Of a stretch of 64,000 nt of DNA, positions 16,311-25,524 are shown piece after piece. The notes under the pieces were generated by a model that saw nothing but the letters and a program-made list of their open reading frames with translations, was not told the origin of the DNA and did no database searches. A program made the position numbers and the translations under genes. Source of the DNA: Kineosporia aurantiaca JCM 3230 (GTDB lineage Bacteria > Actinomycetota > Actinomycetes > Actinomycetales > Kineosporiaceae); contig JODP01000013.1 in assembly GCA_000719025.1 (NCBI GenBank), positions 434,001-498,000 of the forward strand, written 5' to 3'. Position 1 is the stretch's first letter; each line of letters begins with the position of its first letter.

Positions 16311-17324
16311 GTGCGTGCCCTGCAGAAGCTCGGGTTCCTCACCATCGGGTTGTTCGACGAGGCCGACCCCCGAGCCGGTCACGAGTCGACCCTGCGGATC
16401 ATCGAGCTCGGCGAGCAGCTCGGCTTCGACAGCGCCTGGCTGCGCCACCGGCACCTGCAGTACGGCATCTCCTCGCCGGTCGCCGTGCTGGCCGCCGCCT
16501 CCCAGCGCACCCACCGGATCCACCTGGGCACCGCGGTCACGCCGCTGGGCTGGGAGAACCCGCTGCGCCTGGCCGAGGACTGGGCCACCGTCGACATCCT
16601 CTCCGGCGGCCGCCTCAACCCCGGCCTGAGCGTGGGCCCGCCGATGTTCTACGACACGGTGAAGGACGCGCTCTACCCCGACACCGCCGACGCCGAGGAC
16701 TTCTCCTACGAGCGGGTCAAGCGGCTGCTCGGCTTCGTCCGCGGCGACCAGGCCTCGGACTTCAGCGGCTCCCGGGCCTTCGAGGAGTTCTCCGACCACG
16801 TCCAGCCACACGCCGCCGGGCTGATCGACCGGATGTGGTACGGCGGGGCCGGTCTGGCCTCGGCGAAGTGGGCCGGCGAGAACGGGATGAACTTCCTGAC
16901 CAGCAGCGTGGTCCGCTCCGAGGACGGCTCGGCCGACTTCGCCCAGATCCAGCTCGGCCACATCAAGGCCTTCCGGGCCGCCCACCCGCTGGGCGAGAAG
17001 GCCCGGGTCTCGCAGGGTCTGGTCGTCATCCCGACCGACTCGGCCGCCCCCGAGCAGGTGGCGAAGTACCAGGCCTACGTGGACCGGCGCACCCCGCGCA
17101 CGGCCGAGCCGCAGGGCCCGGCCCGGATGCTCTTCGCCCGCGACCTGATCGGCACCAGCGATCAGATCGCCGAGCAGCTGCAGGCCCACGCCGGCTACGC
17201 CGAGGTCGACGAGGTCGCCTTCGCGCTGCCGTTCAGCTTCGAGCACGAGGACTACGTGCAGATCCTCACCGACATGGCCACCAAGCTCGGGCCCGCGCTG
17301 GGCTGGCGGCCCGCCATCGGGTGA
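16311..17324 (+). CDS. LLM class flavin-dependent monooxygenase
   Basis: This is a 337-residue luciferase-like TIM-barrel enzyme. Signatures include GFLTIGLFDE at strand 1, FDSAWLRHRHLQYG and RIHLGTAVTPLGWENPLRLAED. It would use FMNH2 or F420; the cofactor is not decided by sequence alone. I chose the GTG at 16311 because AGGAGG stands at 16297-16302 with 8-bp spacing. The longer frame to 16260 has no ribosome site. It is divergent from the AraC regulator, with the iron box between them. Confidence 0.86.
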   Translation: MRALQKLGFLTIGLFDEADPRAGHESTLRIIELGEQLGFDSAWLRHRHLQYGISSPVAVLAAASQRTHRIHLGTAVTPLGWENPLRLAEDWATVDILSGGRLNPGLSVGPPMFYDTVKDALYPDTADAEDFSYERVKRLLGFVRGDQASDFSGSRAFEEFSDHVQPHAAGLIDRMWYGGAGLASAKWAGENGMNFLTSSVVRSEDGSADFAQIQLGHIKAFRAAHPLGEKARVSQGLVVIPTDSAAPEQVAKYQAYVDRRTPRTAEPQGPARMLFARDLIGTSDQIAEQLQAHAGYAEVDEVAFALPFSFEHEDYVQILTDMATKLGPALGWRPAIG

Positions 17325-17947
17325 GGTCCCGCTAGAAATTCTCGCCCGAATGAGTAGTGCCCCTATACCTGCGACTCACAGCTCGCAAAGCATTGTTTTC
17401 CGATCTCCGTGGGACATAATGTCCCTTTTGGGGGGATCGCCCGGGTGGGGCCGGGCGCAGGGCGGAAACCGACGACGGTGCGTGGGCGAGCACCTGAGCA
17501 GGGGGACTCATGTTGCACAAGGATCAGCTCACGCCATATCGCGGGCGCCGTTTCACGTCCGGGCAGTCACCGCGGCCGGAGGGTTGACCCTTCCGTAGGC
17601 ATATGTCACGCTTACTCCCGGCGGACGTACTGTGCCGATTTTCGATTCGGCCTTCTCAGAACCTTGGTCAAACACCATTTTCTGCAGGGTGTTTTCACCG
17701 TTCTGCGTCCGTAGCCATCTCTCTCAGGGGCCATCCGGCCGACTCGGGCCGCCGTGCCGTGTCGTTCCGTTCAGTCTGCTCCTGCCCCGCGAGCCCGTAG
17801 GCCGACAGCGCCGTCGGCAGTCTTCCGGCCCATCCGGCCGGCGCTGTGCGCTGCCCACGAGGCGGCGGTCAGTCATCGCGGGGGATCAATGAAACATGCT
17901 TCACCACAGTAGTTTTCATTGGTGTTACTGCTAGGGGGGTTCTTCTG
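17325..17947. other. 623-bp non-coding stretch before the polyketide locus
   Basis: No convincing gene is seen here. The GC content is lower than in flanking genes and there are many short stop-rich frames. It holds a perfect 15-bp palindrome (17411-17425), a small hairpin GCCGAC-n6-GTCGGC (17801-17818) and a TTGACC at 17584-17589 that could be a -35 hexamer without a clear -10 partner. It is the longest gene-free interval in the window and separates general metabolism from the biosynthetic cluster. Confidence 0.6.
17411..17425. promoter_or_regulatory. Palindrome GGGACAT-A-ATGTCCC
   Basis: A perfect 7-bp inverted repeat with one central base sits in non-coding DNA about 85 bp after the monooxygenase gene. 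Its size and symmetry are typical of a repressor operator. No cognate protein can be named. Confidence 0.5.
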
Positions 17948-18574
17948 TTGCAGCCATCCAAATGCCTTGGATGCACGACATCACCGACGGCGGGCCAGCG
18001 GCGTGAAGGTGGGGGGCCACCTTTCTGCCTGCCGTGCCGGAAGCGGGCCCGGTCGCTCCTGGCCGAACTGCCCTCGCTGTACAACGATTGCGAGGAATCG
18101 CTTCAGCCCAGAGCCCGGGGTCTGCGTGAGCGGGTGAGCGGAAGCCGGGACGGGGAGGGAATTTTCCTGGACGATCGGGCCTTCGCGGCCCGGGCGTCGA
18201 TCGTCACGTTCCTTTCCTCGTGGGCCGCCCTGATCCGGGAGGAGAGACGGGGAACCGGCCCCGCCCGGCGAACCCCCTTCCATCTGACCGCTTTCCTGAT
18301 CGCCCACCTCGACTGGCTGCTCGACCACCCGGCGGGCCCGGACTTCACCGAGGAACTGGAGCAGACCTCGGACGCCGCGCGCCGGGCCAGCGCCGCCACC
18401 CCGGCCATGGTGCTCGGCCCGTGCGTGGAGGACGGGTGTGAGGGCTCCCTGATCACGACCGGGTCGCCCGCTCCGGCGGCCGCCGTGCGCTGCACGGCGG
18501 GTCATCAGTGGCCGGTGCACCGCTGGCTCGAGCTCCAGCGACGCCTGAGGCCGCAGCACCTGCGTCGTGCCTGA
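17948..18574 (+). CDS. OvmZ-like zinc-finger protein
   Basis: This protein of about 208 residues resembles a family found in many copies in Streptomyces and relatives, next to a small HTH protein. It has an N-terminal CLGC...CLPC pair of metal ligands, a helical middle (about residues 60-140) and C-terminal Cys/His residues (GPCVEDGCEGS, RCTAGHQW). I prefer the TTG at 17948, preceded by a run of six G at 17934-17939, because the Cys motif follows directly. An ATG at 17846 is the alternative. Function is unknown. It may act with the HTH partner as a regulator of the downstream cluster. Confidence 0.7.
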   Translation: MQPSKCLGCTTSPTAGQRREGGGPPFCLPCRKRARSLLAELPSLYNDCEESLQPRARGLRERVSGSRDGEGIFLDDRAFAARASIVTFLSSWAALIREERRGTGPARRTPFHLTAFLIAHLDWLLDHPAGPDFTEELEQTSDAARRASAATPAMVLGPCVEDGCEGSLITTGSPAPAAAVRCTAGHQWPVHRWLELQRRLRPQHLRRA

Positions 18575-18779
18575 GCGGCCGCCGGCCGAGCGGCTCGTGC
18601 CGACCCAGCTCGCCGCTCTCGCGGCCGGGGTCTCCGAGGCGACGATCCGCAAATGGGCCAGCCGGGGAAAGATCAACCGCTACGGCACGCCCCAGCGGGC
18701 GTACTACGACCTCGACGAACTGCTGCGCACCCTTTCCCCGGAGCCGGCCCGCGAGGGCGGCCGGGGCGGATCGCAGTGA
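18567..18779 (+). CDS. Small MerR/excisionase-type HTH protein
   Basis: This 70-residue protein is almost entirely one winged HTH. TQLAALAAGVSEATIRKWAS is the recognition unit and AYYDLDELLRTL the wing. It starts at GTG 18567 and overlaps the OvmZ-like gene by 8 bp, so the two are coupled. The paired layout recurs in actinomycetes. It lies 34 bp before the first polyketide gene and may be on the same transcript. Confidence 0.75.
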   Translation: MPERPPAERLVPTQLAALAAGVSEATIRKWASRGKINRYGTPQRAYYDLDELLRTLSPEPAREGGRGGSQ

Positions 18780-18813
18780 CCCGTTGTGCCATCCATCGAA
18801 AGGGTGAAAGTCC

Positions 18814-19146
18814 ATGTACAGCAGTCTGATCGTGGCCCGGATGGACCCGGGCGTGAGCGCCGCCGTGTCCGGGTTGTTCGGTGAGTTCGACGCCACCGAG
18901 ATGCCCCGGCTGATGGGCACCCGGCGCCGGCAGCTGTTCACCTATCGCGGCCTCTACTTCCACCTGCAGGACTTCGACGAGGACTCCGGGAGCGCGGCCG
19001 TCGAGGAGGCCCGCACGCACCCTCTCTTCCAGCAGATCAGTGACGACCTGAAACCGTTCATCGGGGCCTACGATCCAGCCACCTGGCGGGGTCCGGCCGA
19101 CGCCATGGCGGCCCGCTTCTACCACTGGACGGACCAGCCCCGATGA
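18814..19146 (+). CDS. TcmI-type polyketide cyclase
   Basis: This 110-residue protein has the length and fold of TcmI (ferredoxin-like alpha/beta). Diagnostic parts are SLIVARMDPG at the start, ATEMPRLMGTRRRQLFTYRGLYFHL and the C-terminal RGPADAMAARFYHW. TcmI-type enzymes close later rings of poly-beta-ketone chains. The stop overlaps the KS-alpha start as ATGA. GAAAGGG precedes the ATG. It is the first gene of the tightly coupled minimal-PKS block. Confidence 0.92.
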   Translation: MYSSLIVARMDPGVSAAVSGLFGEFDATEMPRLMGTRRRQLFTYRGLYFHLQDFDEDSGSAAVEEARTHPLFQQISDDLKPFIGAYDPATWRGPADAMAARFYHWTDQPR

Positions 19147-20399
19147 CCAGGCGTGTGGTGATCACCGGGATGGGGGTGCTGGCCCCCGGCGGCATCGGGG
19201 TCAAGGCCTTCTGGAACCTCCTCACCGAGGGGCGCACGGCCACCCGGCGGATCAGCTTCTTCGATCCCTCCCCGTTCCGTTCCCAGGTCGCGGCCGAGAT
19301 CGACTTCGATCCCGGCCGGGCCGGCCTCGGACCGCAGGAGATCCGGCGGATGGACCGGGCCGCCCAGTTCGCGGTGGTCAACGCCCGGCAGGCGGTCCTC
19401 GACAGCGGCATCGACCTGACCGGGCTGGACCCGCACCGGGTCGGGGTCACGGTCGGCAGCGCGGTCGGCGCCACGATGGGCCTGGACGAGGAGTACCGGA
19501 CGGTCAGCGACGCCGGGCGACTGGACCTGGTGGACCACACCTACGCCGTTCCGCACCTCTACAACTACTTCGTGCCCAGCGTCTTCGCCACCGAGGTGGC
19601 CTGGGCGACCGGCGCCGAGGGACCGGCCACCGTGGTCTCCACCGGCTGCACCTCCGGCCTGGACTCGGTCGGCCACGCGACCGAGCTGATCCGGGAAGGC
19701 ACGGCCGACGTGATGATCGCCGGCGCCACCGATGCCCCGATCTCGCCGATCACCGTGGCCTGCTTCGACGCGATCAAGGCGACGACTCCGCGCAACGACG
19801 ACCCCGAGCACGCGTCCCGGCCCTTCGACGCCGGGCGCAACGGGTTCGTGCTCGGTGAGGGCTCGGCGATGTTCGTGCTCGAGGAGTACGGGCACGCCCG
19901 CGCCCGCTCCGCCCACATCTACGCGGAGGTCGCCGGATTCGCCAACCGTTCCAATGCCTTTCACATGACCGGGCTGCGGCCCGACGGCCGGGAGATGGCC
20001 GAGGCGATCCGGGCGGCCCTGGCCGAGGCCCGACTGAACCCCGAGGACGTCGACTACGTGAACGCCCACGGATCCGGGACCAAGCAGAACGACCGGCACG
20101 AGACCGCCGCGATCAAGTTGACCCTGGGCGACATCGCCTACCGACGGCCGATGAGCTCGATCAAGTCGATGGTCGGCCACTCGCTGGGCGCCATCGGATC
20201 GATCGAGATCGCCGCCTCCGCGCTGGCGATCGAGAACGACGTGGTGCCCCCGACGGCGAACCTGCACGACCCGGATCCGGTCTGCGACCTGGACTACGTC
20301 CCCCTCACCGCGCGCGAGTGGAAGACCGACACGGTGCTGACGGTGGGCAGCGGCTTCGGCGGCTTCCAGAGCGCGATGGTGCTGCGGAGCGCGGCGTGA
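19143..20399 (+). CDS. Type II PKS ketosynthase alpha (KS-alpha)
   Basis: This 418-residue ketosynthase pairs with KS-beta to elongate malonyl units on the ACP. The nucleophile is Cys169 in VVSTGCTSGLDSVGHA. The two catalytic His lie in VNAHGSGTKQND and SMVGHSLGAIGS. Coupling is by 4-bp overlaps on both sides (ATGA with the cyclase, GTGA with KS-beta). Full length and all catalytic residues indicate an active enzyme. Confidence 0.97.
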   Translation: MTRRVVITGMGVLAPGGIGVKAFWNLLTEGRTATRRISFFDPSPFRSQVAAEIDFDPGRAGLGPQEIRRMDRAAQFAVVNARQAVLDSGIDLTGLDPHRVGVTVGSAVGATMGLDEEYRTVSDAGRLDLVDHTYAVPHLYNYFVPSVFATEVAWATGAEGPATVVSTGCTSGLDSVGHATELIREGTADVMIAGATDAPISPITVACFDAIKATTPRNDDPEHASRPFDAGRNGFVLGEGSAMFVLEEYGHARARSAHIYAEVAGFANRSNAFHMTGLRPDGREMAEAIRAALAEARLNPEDVDYVNAHGSGTKQNDRHETAAIKLTLGDIAYRRPMSSIKSMVGHSLGAIGSIEIAASALAIENDVVPPTANLHDPDPVCDLDYVPLTAREWKTDTVLTVGSGFGGFQSAMVLRSAA

Positions 20400-21667
20400 C
20401 CGGCGCCGAGGTGGTGGTCACCGGGATCGGGGTGGCGGCCCCGAACGGCCTGGGCACCGAGGCGTACTGGGCGGCCACCCGGGCCGGCCGCAGCGGGATC
20501 GGCCGGATCACCCGGTTCGACCCCACGCCGTACCCTTCCCGCCTGGCCGGTGAGGTGACCGATTTCGACGCGGCCGCCCACCTGCCCGGCCGCCTGCTCC
20601 CGCAGACCGACCACATGACCCGGATGGCCCTGGTCGCCGCGGACTGGGCGCTGGCCGACGCCGGGGTGGACGGCGCCGAGCGCCCGGACTTCAGCGTCGG
20701 GGTGATCACCGCCAGTTCCTCCGGAGGCTTCGAGTTCGGCCAGAACGAGCTGCGCAACCTGTGGTCCCGGGGCAGCGAGTACGTCAGCGCCTACCAGTCG
20801 TTCGCCTGGTTCTACGCGGTCAACACCGGGCAGATCTCGATCCGGCACGGTCTGCGCGGACCGTGCGGGGTGGTGGTCTCCGACCAGGCCGGTGGCCTGG
20901 ACGCGCTGGCCCAGGCGCGGCGCGAGATCCGCCGGGGTACCGCGGCCATCGTGTCCGGCGGCGTCGACGCGTCGGTCTGCCCCTGGGGGTGGGTCGCCCA
21001 GATCGCGGCCGGCCGGATGACCACCAGCCAGGAGCCGGACCAGGCCTACCTGCCCTTCGACCGGCGGGCCACGGGACATGTCACCGGCGAGGGCGGAGCA
21101 CTGCTGATCCTGGAGGACGGCGCCCAGGCCCGGGCGCGGGGAGCCCGGATCTACGGGTCGGTGGCCGGTTACGCCTCCACGCTCGACCCCCGCCCGGGTT
21201 CGGGTCGTCCCCCCGGCCTGTCCGCGGCGATCCGGGCCGCCCTGGCCGACGCCGGGGTGTCCCCGGCCGAGGTCGACGTCGTGTTCGCCGACGGCGCCGG
21301 GCGGCCCGACCTGGACCGGCTCGAGGCCGAGGCCCTGACCGGGATCTTCGGTCCGGGCGCGGTGCCGGTGACCGCGCCGAAGACGATGACCGGCCGGCTC
21401 TCCTCCGGGGCGGCGTCCCTGGACGTCGCCGCCGCGTTACTGGCCCTGCGGGACCAGGTGATCCCGCCGACGGTGAACTCCGTTCCCGATCCGGGCCTGG
21501 GGCTGGACCTGGTCACCCTCGCCCGGCCGGCGGCCCTCGGCACGGCCCTGGTCGTGGCCCGCGGGTACGGCGGTTTCAACAGTGCCCTGGTGGTCCGGGG
21601 TCCGCACGTCCCCCCGGCCGGGGCGGTCCGCGCCCCGGCCCCCGATTCCGAAGAGGTGACGGTATGA
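20396..21667 (+). CDS. Type II PKS ketosynthase beta (chain length factor)
   Basis: This 423-residue chain length factor is homologous to KS-alpha but has Gln164 (in VVVSDQAGGLDAL) at the catalytic Cys position, the hallmark of KS-beta. It forms the heterodimer that sets chain length. The start is GTG 20396, overlapping the KS-alpha stop as GTGA; an upstream extension to 20318 would lie inside KS-alpha. It contains a rare TTA leucine codon at 21437-21439 (Leu348), a possible point of bldA-type tRNA control. Confidence 0.95.
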   Translation: MTGAEVVVTGIGVAAPNGLGTEAYWAATRAGRSGIGRITRFDPTPYPSRLAGEVTDFDAAAHLPGRLLPQTDHMTRMALVAADWALADAGVDGAERPDFSVGVITASSSGGFEFGQNELRNLWSRGSEYVSAYQSFAWFYAVNTGQISIRHGLRGPCGVVVSDQAGGLDALAQARREIRRGTAAIVSGGVDASVCPWGWVAQIAAGRMTTSQEPDQAYLPFDRRATGHVTGEGGALLILEDGAQARARGARIYGSVAGYASTLDPRPGSGRPPGLSAAIRAALADAGVSPAEVDVVFADGAGRPDLDRLEAEALTGIFGPGAVPVTAPKTMTGRLSSGAASLDVAAALLALRDQVIPPTVNSVPDPGLGLDLVTLARPAALGTALVVARGYGGFNSALVVRGPHVPPAGAVRAPAPDSEEVTV

Positions 21668-21930
21668 CCCAGAGACTCACCACCGACCAGTTGCGGTCCT
21701 TCCTCGAGGCGGCGGCCGGCGACGTCGAGGGGGTGGACGACGAGAACGCCTTCCTGGACTCGGACTTCGACTCCCTGGGCTACGACTCGCTGGCCCTGCT
21801 CGAGACCGGCAGCCAGATCGAGCGGCTGCTCGGCGTGCGCCTGGCCGACGAGGTCCTGAGCGAGTCCCCCACCCCGCGGGCCCTGCTGGCCGCGGTCAAC
21901 GGCGACCAGGCCCGCGACCAGGTCGCCTGA
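21664..21930 (+). CDS. Acyl carrier protein of type II PKS
   Basis: This 88-residue acyl carrier protein has phosphopantetheine attachment Ser42 in the LGYDSLAL motif. The acidic helix around that site (FLDSDFDSLGYDS) is typical of aromatic polyketide ACPs. ATG 21664 overlaps the KS-beta stop. No malonyl transferase is encoded nearby, so it presumably shares the fatty acid synthase enzyme, as most type II systems do. Confidence 0.96.
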   Translation: MTQRLTTDQLRSFLEAAAGDVEGVDDENAFLDSDFDSLGYDSLALLETGSQIERLLGVRLADEVLSESPTPRALLAAVNGDQARDQVA

Positions 21931-21953
21931 ACCCCGAGCGGAAGGAGACGACG

Positions 21954-22733
21954 ATGCCGGAAACCCGGCTCGCCCTGGTCACCGGGGCAACGAGCGGAAT
22001 CGGGCTGGAGACCGCCCGGGCCCTCGGCCAGCAGAACCATCGCCTGTACATCTGCGCCCGCAACGAGGACGGGGTCCAGGCCACGGTCCAGACCCTGCAG
22101 GAGGAGGGCATCGAGGCCGACGGCCGGGTCTGCGACGTCCGCGACCGCGACCACATCCAGAAGTTCGTCGGCGGGGCCGTGGAACGCTTCGGGCCGGTCG
22201 ACGTGCTGGTGAACAACGCCGGCCGCAGCGGCGGTGGCGTCACCGCGCTGATCGAGGACGACCTCTGGTTCGACGTCATGAACACGAACCTGAACAGCGT
22301 CTTCCTGATGACCCGGGAGGTCCTGACCACGGGCGGGATGCGGGCCCGGGGCCGGGGCCGGATCGTCAACGTGGCCTCCACCGCCGGGAAGCAGGGCGTC
22401 GTGCTCGGCGCCCCCTACTCCGCGTCCAAGCACGGGGTCGTCGGCTTCACCAAGGCCCTGGGCAACGAGCTCGGGCCGACCGGGATCACGGTCAACGCGG
22501 TCTGTCCCGGGTACGTCGAGACCCCGATGGCCCAGCGGGTGCGGGCCGGGTACGCGGCCGCCTGGGACACCACCGAGGACGCCGTGCGGCAGCGGTTCAC
22601 CGCCAAGATCCCGCTGGGACGCTACTCGACCCCGCAGGAGGTCGCCGGGATGATCGCGTACCTCGCGTCGGACACCGCCGCCTCCGTTACCGCCCAGGCG
22701 ATCAACGTCTGCGGCGGCCTCGGCAACTTCTGA
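21954..22733 (+). CDS. C-9 polyketide ketoreductase (ActIII-type)
   Basis: This 259-residue SDR resembles ActIII along its whole length: TGATSGIG, NNAGRSGGG, YSASK and the C-terminal NVCGGLGNF typical of type II PKS ketoreductases. These NADPH enzymes reduce the C-9 carbonyl of the nascent chain and help define first-ring folding. Ribosome site GGAAGGAG precedes ATG 21954. It follows the ACP by 23 bp in one operon. Confidence 0.94.
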   Translation: MPETRLALVTGATSGIGLETARALGQQNHRLYICARNEDGVQATVQTLQEEGIEADGRVCDVRDRDHIQKFVGGAVERFGPVDVLVNNAGRSGGGVTALIEDDLWFDVMNTNLNSVFLMTREVLTTGGMRARGRGRIVNVASTAGKQGVVLGAPYSASKHGVVGFTKALGNELGPTGITVNAVCPGYVETPMAQRVRAGYAAAWDTTEDAVRQRFTAKIPLGRYSTPQEVAGMIAYLASDTAASVTAQAINVCGGLGNF

Positions 22734-22774
22734 ACCGCGCCCGGTGAGGTTCCGACCACGAAACGAGGTATTCC

Positions 22775-24472
22775 ATGTCCAGCAACGTCGCGGCGACGAG
22801 CCGGAGCGCCGACGCGGACCGCGTCCGCCAGTGTGACGTCCTGATTCTCGGCTCCGGGCTGGCCGGCTCGATCACCGCCGCCATCCTGGCCCGGCAGGGG
22901 GCGGACGTCGTGCTCGTGGACGCGGGTCAGCACCCGCGGTTCGCGATCGGCGAGTCGATGACCCCGCAACTGGTCGAGTGGCTGCACATCCTGCGCTCGC
23001 GGTTCGACGTGCCGGAGATCGGGCACCTGCTCGACGCCCGGTCCGTGGCCGAGCACATCGGGCCGATGCACGGCCGCAAGCAGAGCTTCGGTTTCGTCCG
23101 GCAGGACGCGGGCCAGGAGCCCGATCCACGCCAGGCCACCATGTTCGTGATCCCGAAGATCCTCACCGACGCCAGCCACCTCTACCGGCAGGACACCGAC
23201 CAGTACTTCTTCAACGTCGCGGCCAAGTACGGCGCCACCACCCGGCAGAACTGGCGGGCGAAGGACGTCGAGGTGGAGGACGACGGGGTGAGCGTCACCG
23301 CCGCGGACGGGGAGACGTTCCGGGCCAGGTACCTGATCGACGCCAGCGGCTTCCGGTCCCCGCTGGCCGAGAAGTTCGACCTGCGCGAGCACCCGCCCCG
23401 GTTCAAGCACCACGCCCGCACCCTGTTCACGCACTTCATCGGCGTGCGGCCGTACGACGAGGTGTCGCACCACCCGCGCAGTCTGCGGCCACCGGCCCGG
23501 TGGCACGACGGCACCCTGCACCACATGATCGACCGGGGCTGGTTCTGGGTCATCCCGTTCGACAACCTCAAGGGCTCGCTCAACCCGGTCGTGAGCGTCG
23601 GGCTGCAGATGGACGAGCGAACCTACCCCAAACCCGCGGACCTGACGCCGGACCAGGAGTTCCGGATGTTCCTGGACCGCTATCCCGCGGTGAAACGACA
23701 GTTCGTCGGGGCCAAACGGGTGCGCGAATGGGTCTCCAGCGACCGGTTGCAGTACTCCTCCCGGCAGTCGATCGGCCCCCGCTGGTGCCTGATGTCGCAC
23801 GCGGCCGGCTTCCTCGACCCGCTGTTCTCCCGGGGGCTGTCCAACACCTTCGAGGTGATCTACTCGCTCACCGAGCGGGTCCTGGACTCGCTGGCCGACG
23901 ACGACTGGTCGGTCGAGCGCTTCCAGTACGTCGAGGAGCTGGAGCGCGGCCTGCTCCGGTTCAACGACGACCTGGTGAACAGCGCCTACATCGCGTTCTC
24001 GCACTTCCGGTTGTGGAACGCGGTGTTCCGGGTCTGGGGCGGCTTCCTCACTCCCGGGGTGATGCGCCTGCACCGCGCCCTGGCCGACTTCGAGCTGGAC
24101 GGGGACACCGCCCGGATCCGGAGCCGGCTCGAGGACACCGCCTACCCCGGGCTCTGGTGGCCGCACGACGACTTCCGGCACATCCTCGAACTGACCGCCG
24201 AGACCTGCGAGAAGTACGAGATCGGGGAACTGGACGGAGACACCGCCGCGGACATCATCTTCGCCGCCCTGCGCGAGTGCGAGACGCTCAACCCGGTCTT
24301 CGGCTGGCGGGGTTCCGAGGACATCCGGTTCGTCTTCCCCACCACCCCGATGGTCGTCCGGTTCGTCGCGTGGGCGGCCCGGCAGCCGAAGACCGACGAG
24401 ATGCGCCCGGTCAGCCGGTCTCTCGTCCGTAGTGGGGTGAAATCCATCCTGCGCGGCCGCAAACCGTTGTAG
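22775..24472 (+). CDS. Flavin-dependent halogenase-like enzyme 1
   Basis: This 565-residue flavoprotein has an N-terminal FAD motif LILGSGLAGS (about residues 23-32), the halogenase-type IGESMTP (59-65), a candidate catalytic Lys in HGRKQSF (Lys102) and the halogenase hallmark WxWxIP as WFWVIP (256-261). It resembles the polyketide-acting FADH2 halogenases more than tryptophan halogenases. The substrate could be free or ACP-bound. A paralogue lies at 33908. A non-halogenating FAD oxidoreductase is the main alternative. Ribosome site: ACGAGG. Confidence 0.8.
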   Translation: MSSNVAATSRSADADRVRQCDVLILGSGLAGSITAAILARQGADVVLVDAGQHPRFAIGESMTPQLVEWLHILRSRFDVPEIGHLLDARSVAEHIGPMHGRKQSFGFVRQDAGQEPDPRQATMFVIPKILTDASHLYRQDTDQYFFNVAAKYGATTRQNWRAKDVEVEDDGVSVTAADGETFRARYLIDASGFRSPLAEKFDLREHPPRFKHHARTLFTHFIGVRPYDEVSHHPRSLRPPARWHDGTLHHMIDRGWFWVIPFDNLKGSLNPVVSVGLQMDERTYPKPADLTPDQEFRMFLDRYPAVKRQFVGAKRVREWVSSDRLQYSSRQSIGPRWCLMSHAAGFLDPLFSRGLSNTFEVIYSLTERVLDSLADDDWSVERFQYVEELERGLLRFNDDLVNSAYIAFSHFRLWNAVFRVWGGFLTPGVMRLHRALADFELDGDTARIRSRLEDTAYPGLWWPHDDFRHILELTAETCEKYEIGELDGDTAADIIFAALRECETLNPVFGWRGSEDIRFVFPTTPMVVRFVAWAARQPKTDEMRPVSRSLVRSGVKSILRGRKPL

Positions 24473-24498
24473 TCCGCCGACTCCGGAAGGAACTCCCG

Positions 24499-25101
24499 AT
24501 GCCCGAGCAGCACCCCTCCGCCGCCGACCCGGCGCTGTCGTCCTGGTCGACCACCCGCCCGGTGATGGAGAACACGAACTTCCTGGTGCGCGGCTTCACC
24601 CGGTTCAACGTGTACCTCTACTCGAAGCCGCCCTCCCCCGTCCTCAAGCGGATCAACAAGGCGTTCCTGAACCTCAACATCTTCCTGTTCCGCACCTCGA
24701 AGGGCCGGATCTTCGGCCACTTCGGCCAGCTCGACGCGATGCTCCTGACCACCCGCGGCCGGCGCAGCAGACTGGAGCGCACGGTGCCCGTGGGCTTCGT
24801 CTTCGACCGGGACCGGTACACGATCTGCGCTGCTCCGGGCCACTTCGACGTCCCCGGCGGACCGCAGGCGTCCCAGCCCGGCTGGTACCACAACATCACC
24901 GCCGATCCGCACGTCCGGATCGACCTCGGGGTGGAGCGGTTCGACGCCACCGCCCGGGTGCTGACCGGGGACGAGCGGGACCGGATGTGGCAGCGATTCA
25001 CCGAGGTCTTCCCGTTCATCGCGGAGTTCCAGAAACGCGCCAGTCACCGGATCCCGATCGTCGAGCTGCGCGCCGACGACCTGGACCCGGCCGAACTCTG
25101 A
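24499..25101 (+). CDS. Ddn-like deazaflavin (F420)-dependent reductase 1
   Basis: This 200-residue protein has the split-barrel fold of the F420H2-dependent nitroreductase/quinone reductase (Ddn) family. Key segments are AMLLTTRGRRSRLERTVPVG and GWYHNITADPHVRIDLG. The N-terminal 60 residues are longer than the family core. In aromatic polyketide clusters such enzymes may reduce quinones or enones; this is inference. It is preceded by GGAAGGA and lies 26 bp after halogenase 1. Confidence 0.85.
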   Translation: MPEQHPSAADPALSSWSTTRPVMENTNFLVRGFTRFNVYLYSKPPSPVLKRINKAFLNLNIFLFRTSKGRIFGHFGQLDAMLLTTRGRRSRLERTVPVGFVFDRDRYTICAAPGHFDVPGGPQASQPGWYHNITADPHVRIDLGVERFDATARVLTGDERDRMWQRFTEVFPFIAEFQKRASHRIPIVELRADDLDPAEL

Positions 25102-25140
25102 TCCACCCCCTCGTCCGCACCGGCTTCCTGGAGGCCCACC

Positions 25141-25506
25141 GTGAAGATCGAGACCCTCGACCCGACCACCCCGCTGCTCCACCAGTTCCAGCAGAAGGAC
25201 GGCCCGATCACGCTGATCAACACGTTCGTCGTCCCCCCGGACCTCTACGACGCGTTCATCGAGGTGTGGAAGGACGACGCCGGTTACATGAAGGCCAGCC
25301 GGGGGTGCATCAGGACGCAACTGCACCGGGGCACAGCCGGCAGCCGGCTGGTCGTCAACGTGGCGGTCTGGGAATCCACCGAGGCGCTCCTCGCGGCGTT
25401 CAGCACCCCTGAGTTCCAGGCCTCGGCGGCCCGCTACCCGGAGGGCATCGTGGCCTATCCCCACGTCTTCCAGCCGGTCGCCGTCGACGGCATCTGCGTG
25501 GCCTGA
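25141..25506 (+). CDS. Antibiotic biosynthesis monooxygenase (ABM) domain protein
   Basis: This 121-residue single-domain ABM protein contains LINTFVVPPDLYDAFIEVW, GCIRTQLHRG and VNVAVWESTEALLAAF. Cofactor-free members such as TcmH and ActVA-Orf6 oxidise anthrones or naphthacenones to quinones. GTG 25141 has GGAGG eight bases upstream. It probably converts a phenolic ring of the product to a quinone. It closes the first coding block before a likely promoter region. Confidence 0.87.
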   Translation: MKIETLDPTTPLLHQFQQKDGPITLINTFVVPPDLYDAFIEVWKDDAGYMKASRGCIRTQLHRGTAGSRLVVNVAVWESTEALLAAFSTPEFQASAARYPEGIVAYPHVFQPVAVDGICVA

Positions 25507-25524
25507 GCCGTCCGTACCCGCCCA

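Noticed and set aside
17332..17520. 62-codon minus-strand frame in the long spacer
   Set aside because: It has no ribosome site and a poor codon pattern, and it covers the palindrome region.
22622..24181. 519-codon minus-strand frame
   Set aside because: It is a mirror frame of the halogenase gene, low in known motifs and rich in Val/Gly/Pro/Arg.
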